This document shows positions 11,804 to 24,423 of a DNA stretch of 64,000 nucleotides, piece after piece; position 1 is the first letter of the stretch, and every line of letters starts with the position of its first letter. Both the position numbers and the translations under genes were made by a program. Source of the stretch: Marsupella aquatica (Eukaryota > Marchantiophyta); NCBI GenBank assembly GCA_973895155.1, contig OZ316895.1:5580001-5644000 (forward strand). Direction: 5' to 3'. Below the pieces are notes generated by a model. That model was not told the origin of the DNA. It ran no database searches and saw nothing but the letters and a program-made list of their open reading frames with translations.

Positions 11804-14554
11804 GGCCGACTGTGCTTAGCGTGCCCTCACCCTAATCGTGCCTTCTGGTTGTCATTACGCCCTTACTTTTTGGTCTCAGCTCGGGTTCCATGGTTACACT
11901 TAATTGTTTAAGTTTTCCCTTTTTTTCTCCCTATACTAATGCGATTTAGTGTACACCACCTGTGTTTACTTTATTAAATGGCCTAGTGATTCCTGGCTAG
12001 GCATCATAGGTGAATCACATCTTGCTATTGTGTGCCTTCTCCAAGGGAAACCTTGTTCAACTACAACGTGCACATGTCTTTGTGGGAGCAGTGTTACCTG
12101 AGGAGTAGGACATAACTATGAAATTGCGACGTCCTCTCAAAGCTGTTGTGTGTTAGCAATTTTGTAAAGATTGAAATATGCACTTCATGCAACACTCACA
12201 TCCCAATCCACAAGGGGTTGGTCAGAAATGGTGGCACAGACTTGGGATCTACCTTTGACGTGATTGGGCACCAAACAGTCACCCCAGGGTCTTCATTTAT
12301 TTCCTTTCTACCCATCACGTGAATGCAAGTATAGGGAATAATTTTTTGTAGAAGAACATTAGGGTTTTTTAATTCAATTTTGAGAATTATAATAAATGAT
12401 AGTGTTTTAGAAATAAAAATTGGGAATATTTTTAGAATATTCCAAAAATATTGGGGTAGAAAAATAGTTAATGTTTTTCCTTGATTTTTAGGGTGTTTAA
12501 TAGCTAAAAACATCAAGCATGATATAAGACCCCCTTTAGAGTGAGGCCCCCAAGAATGTCACAAGATTAGGACTAGGAAGCTCACCTTAGGGGATGCCCA
12601 ACGTGAGATGTCCCATAACTTTGGTACTTCCACGGCAGGCCTCTGGGAAATCCACAAAGACACCCTCCAGATTCCACCTGTCCCTCCCCGTCCCCCATGA
12701 ATTATTCTTGGATCAGGTTCTGGAGTTGCACTACAGGCAGATCGATAAGGTTCTTACCTTACCATGGATCCACTCTGAATGGAAACCTTGCCAGCCTGTC
12801 ATTAGGAGTGTGCTACTCTCACTATTAATAGTCTCTAAATTGCTTGAATGTTTAGTTTCCCTTATTGGGTTCAGCTCCTTGCTTGGTATCGTGCCCCCCC
12901 CCCAAGCCCGGTTTCACATGTAGACCCTTTCTTGGTTCTGTGGACATGTGTCCCTTTAGTTGGGCCTAATTATTTTGTATGTTGGCTATTTGAATGGAAT
13001 TTAACTGAGTGGTTTGTTTGAGGCAAAAAAAGAAAGTTCTTGATTTGAACACACGTACAAGAAAACAATCTGTCCATATTTCAAGCTAGAGGTTTGAGTC
13101 ATTACATTGCTACTAGTGTTAGTAAGCTTGAGTCAAGCTTGCACAAGTTCTTAACTATTTTTTCAAATGGTTTTTTTCACACTTCTTGCTTTGGTGCCAG
13201 TAAGAAATGGGTTTTTACAAATGGAATACTCGTAGTATAGCATCAATGTTCATGCTGCTGAAATTGAAGGTGACCCTGCAAATGCTGTAGACATTTTGAA
13301 GAAGGCTTGCTGCCAATTATCTGAAGGGGAAACAATCCCTCAACTTTGATTAATGGCAGCTTCGGAAGGACCCCTCAATTTGCAATTATCGCGCAGAGGA
13401 AGGGCAATGGAAAGGGGGCAGTAAAGAAGACTGATGCCCAGCAAAGCAGCAATACAAGAGACATTACTGAAAACAATTTCACCTCTTCATCCTAGCGGCC
13501 CACAGGAAGATATAATATCTTGCCAATTGAGACCAATTGGCAACAAGGCTGTTGCAAAGATGTCCCAAAACTTGCTCATTCAGAACTGGCCCTTGTGCAC
13601 AATGTGACATGGCTTTACCTAATGCCAAGCAAACCAAGCTCATGGAGAACCGAGCAAAATCTGCAACTTGTTCACAATGAGAGCAAGAGACCTTGATCCA
13701 GAATTAATGTCAAGCCAGAGAGTTTTTTTGAGGCTGCTCTATGGGGGGACACTCTTTGGCTATCTTGTCTCATTCAAATTGCTTGCAATGTATTTTAATG
13801 TATTTTAATGTTAATCTGGTCTAATCTATGCTTTAGCCATGTACTATTTTGACATTAGTCAATTTTGGCAGCCCCTATAATTTCTCATTTCATTAGTTTT
13901 TATTAGGTTCCTTACATATTATTTATCATTTTAAGGGACATTTTTCCTTACTTGCATGAGAAGGTTAGACACTTCAACTAAGCAACTAGTAGATCCTATT
14001 CATTGATGTAGTGGAGATATATATGTCCATTGGTTATAAAGTTTTCAATGTTTATGGTTTAATTAATTATTGATCAACAAGTGTCACCTAAATAGAGAGC
14101 CCCACCAAATAGAGCAGAAAATTAAAAAAGAACAAAGTTAACCTACTTCTCATTGAATCACAAAGAACTGTACCTAACATATAGAGGTAAATTGACTAGT
14201 ACCTTCAAATTAATGCACTTGTCCCACCCATAAAGTATTGTACTTGAACTCTCACTTTTGAAAAAGAGTGTATTTTTTCATAACTTTCTTATAATCATTC
14301 TTAAAATACTTGTGTTTCATAAACTATTCAAATTATAATTTCTCCTTATATGAACGCTTATAATGATTGTTTGAATTCTTTGGGTAAGTCAAAATAGGCA
14401 TATATCAGGATCAACATGCTATCCAGAATTTAAAGACCACGGGAGATGGAGAAGTTCAAAAAACAGCAGCAAAAGTTTTTTCCTTCTTTCATGGCATATG
14501 ACCAATCTTTATGCCTGGCAACAAGATATGGATAGTCGAAAACCTTTTTTTGTC

Positions 14555-14665
14555 CCTAACCTTAACTGAACCTTAACTTAATAATAGACCCTTAACTTAG
14601 CCTTAACTTAATAATTAAGGTCTATAGCCCTTAATTATAGACTTATAGCCCTTAATTATAGACGC
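14555..14665. repeat. AT-rich direct and palindromic repeat cluster
   Basis: The phrases CCTTAACTTAATAATA and CCTTAACTTAATAATTAAGG are followed by two adjacent copies of a unit TATAGCCCTTAATTATAGAC (about 14625-14662). TTAATAATTAAG and CTTAATTATAG are near-palindromic, so the block could form hairpins. This may be the end of an old AT-rich element. No function is implied. Confidence 0.6.
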
Positions 14666-15757
14666 AAGAGAAGTTGTCACTAACCTTTTGGAGGTGCTCT
14701 AATGAATGCTCGGTTCGAAATCACTACTTTTGATTGTCTGCCCAGCCACTCAGTCCCGTAGTAGTGGGGACCCCTGAACTGACGTGGGGTACAGGGTACC
14801 ATCAACTGATAAGAAGTCAGAGATCTGGCAGGCGTCCATGAGCTTGACGTCTGAGCCACAGACCCCATTAGTCAGGATCCGACGGTACTCAAAATCTTGT
14901 GAGATCTATCGGTCAGAATCTAATCTAAGAGAATTGGATAAGGGGTAGAAGTCCCATGTTTCGTTTCATACAGTGCAATCAGTTCTAGTTATTAACTCAA
15001 TGAGAGGTACCATTTTCGGAGAAGTTTCGAAGTACTTTGATCGATTGTAGTTTGCAGATCGGGAACTGAAAGCTTCCGCATATGTGTGAGACATACTCCT
15101 AGCTAAAACCCCAAGATTCACGATCTCCCATGAGCCGAAGCGATGTCCACGGCCACCATCTGAGCTGGGCTCCATTTAGCTCGAACATGAGCTCCAGAGC
15201 TTTGGTCAGAAATCTATCGATTTCGAAGTCTACACCATAGCAGCAATAATGCGTAGACCGACAGCATGTGGTTCTAAAGTTTTAACATGTCTATGATCAA
15301 CCAATTGCTATACTCCCGGGATTGGGGAAGCCATACCCAAACGAAAAATTGCATTGTGACACGTACACAGTGGCTTGACGATATGGAGATACGATACTCG
15401 GTAATATATGCTGACACCTGCCAGGACTGACAGAAAGACTGAGCATTGTGATTTTCAGATACCAAGCTCGCAGTACTTCTCTCATGTGACCATTGCAGCA
15501 CGAGAAATTCACCGAAAGCATCACTTGATCGATAGAATATCAAAGATTATTGCCATTCACCGACACATGTAGCATGAAGTAATTTAGGTGTAGTCAAGAA
15601 CAAGAACAAAAGAATGTTAGCTGCACTTGACCATAGCAACTTACATTATACAATCATTTTCGTGGTCCATTAAACACATTGCTGGACTATCTGGACACAG
15701 CAGAAAGTATTCACTTGAACGTAGAAGGATTAAAAGTACGTCATTCACTGTTGTGAT

Positions 15758-15821
15758 AAATTAATGGTTACAAATGTTGCGTCATGGTGAAATTAATGGT
15801 TACAAATGTTGTGTCATGGTG
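15758..15821. repeat. 32-bp tandem duplication
   Basis: Two adjacent 32-bp copies, 15758-15789 and 15790-15821, beginning AAATTAATGGTTACAAATGT and differing at one visible base (GCGTC versus GTGTC). It is non-coding. Confidence 0.85.
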
Positions 15822-16316
15822 AACTGACTAGTACATGATATATATGGTACACTGGCATGGAGAATGGTTCACATTCCGAATATTTTTACCTGCCTCATAA
15901 AATGTAGTTCAACGAGCCGAGCAGAATTTAAGTTGTGCGCATAAAGCTGCCCTGACCAGAAGAGAAATGGAGCATTGGCGTGAAGTTTGATCGTAATAGG
16001 AGAAGATCGCTGTGAGGTACGTGTTGGATAGTTTAGTCAGATTCAGAAGTCTGGGATGAATAGGTGAGTGATCTCCTCGATCAAGATGTCGAGTTGATGC
16101 CGCTACACGACGCGACTTGCTACCAGGCTCGTAATTATTTTTAATTTCTAACCTGAGCTTGTACTCCGTCGTTGCGAGTGCAACAAAGAATCATATTCTG
16201 AAAGTGGAATGCGAGAGTAGCCAGCGAATCATGCATGAAGCTTCAATATATTGTTGTCGGATTCGATCCCGGACTCGATAAGGAGCAATAGACGCGAGGT
16301 TGCAATTGAAGAGCTA

Positions 16317-17398
16317 CTACCACTTCTCCGACTTTTTGAAAAGCTTCCTGCATTCCGATAGAAGATCTACAGCATTGATCGGATCCTTCTCGCTGCCAAT
16401 GACTGTAACCTTGTTCTCCACCCAGTCAACTTCCAACTTTTCGATGCCTGCAGCAATGCGTCAACCTTTGAGATCAGTGAGAAAGCCTCATTGACTACAG
16501 CTATACTCGAACTGGGGGATAATACGTACGGATGGATCACAAGCTGCTAGACAAGAATTATCTCAATCTATCTTGCTCATGACATAGCTCGAAAGCCAGT
16601 CCACGCTGTAGCGCGCGTCCAAATTGAATTGAGCCCCAATAGATGCAATTAGTGATCGGCAGCTCTAAACGTGTCCCCTTTGCTTACTTCCAGTCTATGG
16701 AGAAGCCACTGTCTATACACAAAACCGAGTTGACTTCGCCACAAAAAGTATACTGTATCTTACTCCCAAACGATTAATTCCATCTCTGGGAAAGAATTCG
16801 GTGACAACAAGCCTTATATGGCCCATGAATACCTCGTGTGATGCAAAATCATTTCTTCCTGCCAAACAATCTAATTCTTTATGAAGTCAGAGTCAAAGCC
16901 TAGATTGTTCGAAACTACCAGGTAGTGTCTTCAAGTGGACCTCCAGCCTCTCCTCGCAATCAGGACAGCATATCGGAACCCTTACCAGCATCGGCTGCAC
17001 AATTATACAATTGGCAACAATCCACAATTTCTGCTAAGCAGATGAAACGAATTCATATATATTGTTCAAGTCAGTAAACTAGAAAAGCGCCAGAAAGAGA
17101 GTTGACAGCGTGAAAGTTCAGGCGACGCAAAGAACAGTAAAGCTTGAAGGAAAAAACACATGAAGGATCCCTCATGCAATCTGGGCCCGCTTCGATCCAC
17201 GCAGCTTACCCCAGGCTTTGGAGGCGGAGGTGGCGGCTTCGGAGGCTCTGGCATATCAGGATAGTATTGCATAATCTCCTTCAATTGCACCTCGTCTGAA
17301 TTAATAATCCATACTGGTTCGTATTCACCGTGGAAAAGAAGCTTGGTTGCCTTCCGCAGTGCATCATACTGTTCAAAGGTCGAAAAGTCCAGGGCCAT
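16317..17398 (-). CDS. Small heavy-metal-associated (HMA) domain protein, three exons
   Basis: Exons on the minus strand: 17210-17398, 16919-16994 and 16317-16447. All junctions are GT-AG and the phases join, giving 131 residues. Exon 1 encodes a 63-residue N-terminus (MALDFSTFEQYDALRKATKL) ending in a proline-rich linker (PEPPKPPPPPPKPG). Exons 2 and 3 encode one HMA fold: LVRVPICCPDCEERL, then LPGIEKLEVDW and KVTVIG, with the metal-binding pair at Cys73 and Cys76 (CPDC) plus an adjacent Cys72. It ends KKSEKW-stop. Known role of the family: soluble metallochaperone or metal-dependent partner binding. There is no C-terminal CaaX box, so it is not a prenylated HIPP. The first exon's domain is unfamiliar. 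Sequence upstream of 17398 was not resolved into a 5' UTR. Confidence 0.85.
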
Positions 17399-20300
17399 AT
17401 ATGCTTGAACTACCTTTCAAACAGCCAAATCGATGGAAGGATTTAGTGTAGAATGGTCCGATTCCCAACCGAGATCGCACTTCAATTGCAGAAACCCTTG
17501 GTCCCCCCGTTTGCCCCTCACACCTAGCGCATATATTCGACCGTCATTGTTTGGTCATGTATAGAGTGACTCTAATCAAAGAACGGAATCCCCGCACGTA
17601 CGTACACCTTAGAGGTTGCTTTCAGCCTTGGTCGTTGGACAGACCAAAGGCCATGAATCAGGAGCAATGTTAGAGTAGAGCAATCCTTATATACTTAGTC
17701 GACAGGTGTCATCGTTCATGGGAACAGAACGGGAAACGTTTTGCTACGTAGAAGCTATGGATGCGCACAAGTTAATGCGATGACAACATATCTTCAATTC
17801 ACTCTGACACAGTGCGATGCAGCAGAAAAATCAGATTCAAGCAATGTCGGGATAACTTATTTTAGAAAGTACATCGAAACAAGTGAGTAACGCCTACGAT
17901 CATCTCGCCGTCTCAAGCGTCACCAGGCGACTGTACTGTTGCCTCCAACACTTACTGACTCTGAACGAGAAAAATAATTACACCTACCTTTTCGACACGT
18001 AATAGATGTTAGGGGTTAGACACGAAAGAACTATGTACCGAAGCAAGGCGGTGTAGCAGAAAAGAACTTGTGTGTGAGAACGAATTCAAGGCCAACAAAC
18101 TGGTCACTGCTTGCGCTGGACAGTTGAGTAAATTGTAGATTGAATAAACGACGGGAACCAGAGACCGTGCAGTCAGAAGCTGTTGATGAGGGGAGCAGAA
18201 AACGCTCAACTGGCTTCTGAATGGCAGACTATTTGCCTGACTGCTATGTAGGATTTAAGGTGCAGGCAAGATGCGCGTTAGTCATAGAGGAATAGTACCA
18301 CCTAGATTGAAGGTTCCAGAGAGAAAGGATGACCTGGCTCAAACGTTAGGGATACATCTGTGAAGCTTCTAGAACGGGATCCGACCTACGGATGGATGTA
18401 TGGCACGATGAGCAGCTCAAACCCACGGGCCCCGTATCCAAATTTTCGCACTACAAATTAACGATTGTTGTCGAAATCGTTATTTAGTCGTATTATATTA
18501 TCTTATAAATCTATATAATATCCAGTTCCGGACCACTCGTTCACATCGCTTTTGAAATTCCACTTCGTGTGGATCACAAAGGTAGCAAGTGTAGTCGCCC
18601 TTCACGGTCACACGCAACTGAATATTGACAAGATTGACAAGATGATCCAAGGAGCTTCAAAAGGAGTACAGCTAGTGGCAGCTACAAATTAAGACCCCGG
18701 CCCGGATCGCTTGGGGGTCTGCTTAAATATGTGGCTCCACTAGAGGAACCTCGATCAACCGACCTCATCCAGTTTGCACCTGCATCTACCTCGATCAGCT
18801 AGTCAATCACCTTTACGTAAAATCAATTCCCTCTCATTCAGTCTAGTGGACAGTAGGGCCAGTCCCGTAGAGCTATTGACGTCTTCAGTTCCGAGGCCAT
18901 TCTTACATGCCTGATACAATATTCGTCCTTTCTATATACTAATCTTCGTTGTCTAAAATCCGAGCTAAAAACTCCTCTGACCAAATCCAACAAGTGAGTT
19001 GTCTCACCTCCTTCAATAACGTAAACTCCAGGATTTCAGATCGATAATTAGTAACCCGTCAAAAGCGCTAAGGTACAGTACTTTCTCGTGTCCAAATTAT
19101 GGTACTACTCTTCTCCCCGAGGTTGGTAGCCTTTCGGCGGTGGACCGAATCGAAGATCACCCGGACAGAAAAGTTCTTCCTTATCACTAAAGTAGTTTGC
19201 ACGCCACCTTCCAATTAAACAAACGTTCTAGAGAACCAATGCACAGCAAAATGTACACTCAAATGCGGGAAACTTACCAAGCCCAGTTCAGTCATTACGA
19301 TGAGCGTGCATTTATCTCTCGGAAGAATTTCAGCGCCATATTCGATTCGCCTTTCTCCGCAAGATTGTCCCTCTCGTGTTGTCAAACGCGGCGCAAAGAA
19401 TTCGCGGCGTGTTTGTCGCGTCGACTGGAAGAAATAATGACGCCATCCGCGCGTCTTTGTCCAATTCGATCAATTTCTGGGAGGTCAATCAATCGGCCTC
19501 AGCTGATCACGTCGTGTAAAGGGGCAAACCTACAGGACTGATGTCTGCTCACTGATACAAATATGTACAGTAGAAGCTTGTCCAATGCCAGTTCTCGAAG
19601 TTTTACCTTTGCTTCGTCCGACGGTCCGGGCTGGCTCACGCCTCCCGTGTTGGTTCGGTGCTGGGTCGGTGCTGGATCGGTTCAGGTGGGATGACCCGGA
19701 GCAGCGGCACGAGAGCCCCGCCATTTTCACCAGCGAGCCCATCCGTTCATCTAACGAGAATGTCAGTGCAAGCTCGCCGCGGCCTGCACTTAGGTGACCG
19801 ACAGACCCGGTCCTCCTCTAAGGGTGTATTTCGTATTATAGTAATATACTAGCTCAATACCTGTGTTGCCCAAAGGATGCGCTTATATGAAAGACTTCGT
19901 CTATGGAAAAGATTCCATCTGTTTTTGACAGTGCTTACGTAGAAGATATGTTGTGTGAGAGATGTGCTTACATAAAAGAATTCATCTGCGGAAAAGGTGT
20001 CTTTGTATGACAGATGAAAGATGATGTGTAAAATATGTCACTATGTAAAAGATGTCACTATGTAAGAGGTGTCATTAAATATAAAAGATGTGCTAAGAGA
20101 GGCATGATTTTGCGGCTCACTTGAATAGAGTCTTGGGTTCAACTATTGTGGCTGACTCCCTTTCTATGAGGTTTCACAGATTTCTCCTTAATTTTTAAAT
20201 TTTTGTAAATGTCATTGTGCAAAGATAACACTGTAAAATAAGTTGGCGTACATAGTGGTCCCTCATCAATGGGGGACCCCACTTATATAAATGTGCTACC

Positions 20301-20586
20301 CTGGCCCAACTCTCTCCTATTAGTTTGCCCTCAAGCCCTTTGCCATTTCACTCAAAATTACTCAATTTTGCCCATTATACTCGTTTGAATGGAGTATACT
20401 CATTTCATGTGAATACCAAGGGGAAGGGCCAATTTTGCCAAGTATACATGTTTTCATAAGAGTACCCAGCGCCTTGCAAGAGCGAGGTGTATGTTGCATG
20501 GAACCTGGGAGTACTATGGGGTAGCATTGTGTGGCACACGTGAGTACTATGGGCAGGGGCTAGTATATGAGTAGTGTGGGGCAGGG
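17399..20586. other. Intergenic region upstream of the HMA gene, up to the assembly gap
   Basis: The part nearest the HMA gene may hold its promoter and 5' UTR, but I see no convincing core promoter. Open frames at 19197-19541 (+), 19585-19852 (+) and 19530-19742 (-) overlap on opposite strands within GC-richer sequence and show no domain. From about 19870 to 20100 there is a degenerate short repeat (listed separately). Confidence 0.45.
19870..20100. repeat. Degenerate short repeat, AAAGATGT(G/C)-type units
   Basis: Phrases such as GTGCTTACATAAAAGA, ATGTCACTATGTAAAAG, ATGTCACTATGTAAGAG and AAAAGATGTGCTAAG recur at about 15-40-base spacing. The two ATGTCACTATGTAA units are adjacent (about 20035-20068). 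The block looks like a diverged minisatellite or the end of a small repeat element. Confidence 0.5.
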
Positions 20587-20686
20587 NNNNNNNNNNNNNN
20601 NNNNNNNNNNNNNNNNNNNNNNNNNNNNNNNNNNNNNNNNNNNNNNNNNNNNNNNNNNNNNNNNNNNNNNNNNNNNNNNNNNNNNN
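20587..20686. other. Assembly gap of 100 Ns
   Basis: Exactly 100 unknown bases, the conventional length for a gap of unknown size. Any apparent open frame across it is meaningless. Confidence 0.99.
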
Positions 20687-21668
20687 CATTGATAGAGTAA
20701 AATGACCAACACATCACCTTAAAGCTGCTCTTGTGGCTCAAGTTTGGCATTAAAAGTTTTCCTACAGTCTCCCGTCTTGCCTGTACTGTCCTCGTACATA
20801 AGGAATGGTATGCTCTGTGAATATTTGAGTTGGTTTCCGTCCACCCCATAAATTAGCTTGGTGGGACCAGCTAGCATGACAAAGGCCAGGCTCACTTTTG
20901 TGCTACCTTTGAGGTGGATTGTAAGGTTCTTGTGGGGTGTGGATGTGCACATAACCAACACTAAGTGAGTTGGAAGAGCTAGACCTGAACTGCCTAGCAA
21001 AACCATCTTCTATCCCCACTAACAACTATGAACCCAACACCCCATAAAACCCTTGTGACTGCCTCCAACCCACTAAGAAGGCCTTGAAAAAGTTTGCCTC
21101 ACCAAGCTTATTTTTGTCTGCAAGAACTCATTAAAAACATTTGCCCATTTGCCACCTGGTGAAGGTGTTCTTGCAAGGGGGTGAGTGGCAAAGAGTACAT
21201 GAACCTAATGTGCCTACCCTTGATCGTGTGTCACAGTAGGGGTTGGGGCAAAGGGGGTGAAATGAAATCTATGCTTTATTCCTGGGCACAGCAAGGACCA
21301 AGGGTTCTAAGGTAGGGAGAGTAGTAGGGCAAGGGGATAATACTGGTTGGGTCAGGGAGTGAGTGGAATGGCAAGACACAATCATGTAGTTGCCATAGAG
21401 ATAATTATGTGAAAGGTGTAATGTAGTTGGATAGGAGACAAAGTGGGGGTTGGCTTACTGTAGGCATTGTCATGCCCACATGCGTATTCAGTAAGCTCAA
21501 ATGCCCTTGCATTTCCAACATGTCTATCGCAAAAAAGTGTAGGATAGAAATAGACAACATGACATCTCATAATCATCACTCATATAGCACTTGAGTACAC
21601 CGACACAAAGATACATCCACGATCATACAAAGAGCTTCACTACAAATCCAAAAAGTACATATCACCAT

Positions 21669-21670
<2 letters not shown>

Positions 21671-21713
<43 letters not shown>
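21671..21713. repeat. CT dinucleotide microsatellite
   Basis: About 21 uninterrupted CT units. It lies in AT-rich non-coding sequence. Confidence 0.98.
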
Positions 21714-21716
<3 letters not shown>

Positions 21717-24312
21717 AATTTCTCAACTAAGTGTTCTCTCTCCATGGGATATAAAAAGGGTTATCCCTTCATGAAGAGTCTAGTCAACCAATGTTAAGTC
21801 TGGTTAACTTACTCTAGTTAAGGTTTAGTCAAAACCCTAACAAAAAGGGTTGTGCCCCTTGAATATGAACAATTGAGTATCAAATCTTAATTGCTTATGA
21901 ACTACAATTTTGACACTTCTATACGGCCAATCTACTTTTCAATGTTTTGTCTTACTAAGATTTTTGGTCATATATTTTTACTTTATAACTTTTAATCACT
22001 TTGCGACTAAAGATGTTCTAATTCACAATGTTGTCACTGTTTTTTCTGTATTTATAAAAATGTCGCAGTTTGGTATACGGATCATAAGTTTATCAAGGTA
22101 ACCACGGGAACTATATATGGAAACCATGGTATTTTTGTAAATATAAAAAAAATAGTGACAATATTATGAATTTAAACATCTTTAGTGGCAATGTACTTAA
22201 AAAGTTTTACTTTAATGTGCCTTAAGAAGGTGCACCACTTGTATAATTTAGACTTTAGATTACTTTGGCCCCCCTCTAAATGTTTTTATCGTCCTATGCT
22301 AGGGCTCTCATTCCCCACTACATTCAGTTTTCAATATAGTGCATTCACCCCCTTAACACCTTTTATGGAATTTATACCAATTCTAGTGCATGATAGAGAG
22401 AATTTGATACTTTGAGGTGTGGGAGACTCATGCGTTAAGTCCTCCGCAGACTTTTTTTTGCTAAACTTGTGTTTCTTATTGTCATTACCTATGGCAAGGG
22501 AGTATATTTTTAACCTTATTTGCACAATTTTTAATTGATTTGAGTGTCATTAAAGCTAGTGGGAATCTGTACCTTATGTGCACTATTTCCAAGACTTGAG
22601 CACTTGTTCTTTTATTTGGCATGTGTCTTATTTTCCCACTCAATATCAAGTACTATGGAATAGTCATTTACATAACACTACAAAACAAAAAATGAAGCAT
22701 TTTCTAGGATGAACATGCTATAAAATGAACTACCCGAAGCAGCTCAGCAGCTTGAGACAAGACAGTACAATTATAGGTTTCCTGATTGTGTCTTTTAGAG
22801 TACACTTACTGAGGTCATTCAATTCAACCTACCACAAAATGAATCCCTAGGACAGATTGGATTAGAATGAAAGTTAATTGTAGTAGAATTAAAATCTATT
22901 TCTTAATACAGATTGGATTTAGCTATGTTGAGGAAACCAAAAAGATTTAATTATATATCTGACTTAAGGAATCTAGACACAAATCTCAGCCACTAGTAGT
23001 AGAGACACCCAAAAATGTACTATCTGAGTAAAGGAATCTAGACACAGTCTTTTGTCAGCCACTGCCACTCATAGGAGTGACACTCATCAATGGCAGATAA
23101 CTAGTAAACCAAACTGGTGAAACATCCCAAGATCACTCAAGTACACATTCAATCATTGGGCTTTGCAAAAACAAATGATTGACACCTCCAGCATCACAAC
23201 CAACAAGCAGCCAGGCCAAAATATTGTGGTTAATTTTAACTTACTTGGATATCAATTGCTGATTTCAATCTTTTGCTGCACCAAATTTCCTATGAAGCTG
23301 ACCTGCATATATTATTTAAAATAGTAACATTCATTCTGTTGGGTCAAGCCATCTAGTGCTGGTATTTATTGTATCATTACCTACAACTCTATCCTTCATG
23401 ACCTACTCACCAGAGCTGAGCCATCGGACATAATTGCTCTAGTAACAGAAATTTGGGCTCAAGACCCTTAGTGTGCATAACCAAGGGTATTGGGGTTAGT
23501 TGTTAATAAATTTCAAGCCTTATAGGCTATGTACGTTCTTTGCCTACTAGGAATTGTTTAATATTGAATGGCAACTGAGAATTAATCTCACTCTAGTTAC
23601 AATTAAACCTCCTTTGCTTTTACTCCATTAGGGGTCCTCAAATATAGCCCAGGGGCAGTCTCACAGCAGTTCAGGTAGGTTTAGGTTTGGAAGGATGTGG
23701 CCAAAAACATGTGTGGCACTCCTTGAGCCTAGCCTGCACACTTTGTCACTGGCCTTCACTGTTTTGTGATGGCCAGTACCCCCAACTGCAGTCTGGCTGT
23801 TACTAGACCAAAAACAAATGAACTCAAAAAGTTGACGCACCAGTTGAACTCACCCATAGGCCCGTTATTGGCAATGGCCTTATCCCAGTAAGAGCAAATG
23901 AGGTCTGTATTTGCAAGAGACCCCCTATTGTCCATGTTTTGGCCCTTCTTAGAGGATTGGTCCTTTATCTAGTGCCAGGTGGATTTGGAACTATCAGCAG
24001 GCAGCTCCTATTTAACTGAGTGGATCATATATACTGGTGGGTGACAGCAATGGTACTTTCCCTTAACATGTCTATCTACCCAGCTGTAAAAGTGCCTGTT
24101 GTTGAAGCAAGCTTGCTGCCTGATGAGTACATATTAAGGACACTCACTCAGCCACTCCCAAGGTATGTGGGGCAGCGGACACACTCATGAAGTTGAAGAT
24201 AATCATTGCCCAACCTTTTGTTTCTTGCCTTGGGTGTACTGTAATTTCATTCAATTATGGGATGTGCTTTTATTCAATCATGGGATGGATAAGCGAGAAT
24301 GATGATAGAAGT

Positions 24313-24423
24313 TAGCTCTTCACAAAATACTCCCAACATGAAAGGAGATGCAAAGATGAAAGGCTAGGAGTGTTTTGTGAGATGCAAAGTTATAGTAGCT
24401 CTTCACAAAATACTCCCAACATG
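24313..24423. repeat. 28-bp direct repeat with an inverted partial copy between
   Basis: TAGCTCTTCACAAAATACTC and the following CCAACATG occur identically at 24313-24340 and 24396-24423. Between them, GGAGTGTTTTGTGAGA (about 24367-24382) is nearly the reverse complement of the core. The arrangement could fold into a hairpin. No gene is implied. Confidence 0.75.

Larger units (their letters stand above)
11804..16316. other. Long stretch without a recognisable gene
   Basis: AT-rich in several parts (for example 12330-12520 and 13780-14400). A window at 14560-14665 has short direct and palindromic repeats (listed separately). Minus-strand open frames at 14680-14868 and 14966-15175 show no domain or splice context that I can support. 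A 32-bp tandem pair lies at 15758-15821. I see nothing else identifiable. Confidence 0.45.

Noticed and set aside
14680-15175. Two minus-strand frames (62 and 69 codons) as a possible gene
   Set aside because: No recognisable domain and no in-phase splice join that I could defend.
16255-16285. GGATCGAATCC on the minus strand as a tRNA T-arm
   Set aside because: Not the GGTTCGANTCC consensus and no other tRNA arms around it; it lies beside the HMA gene's last exon.
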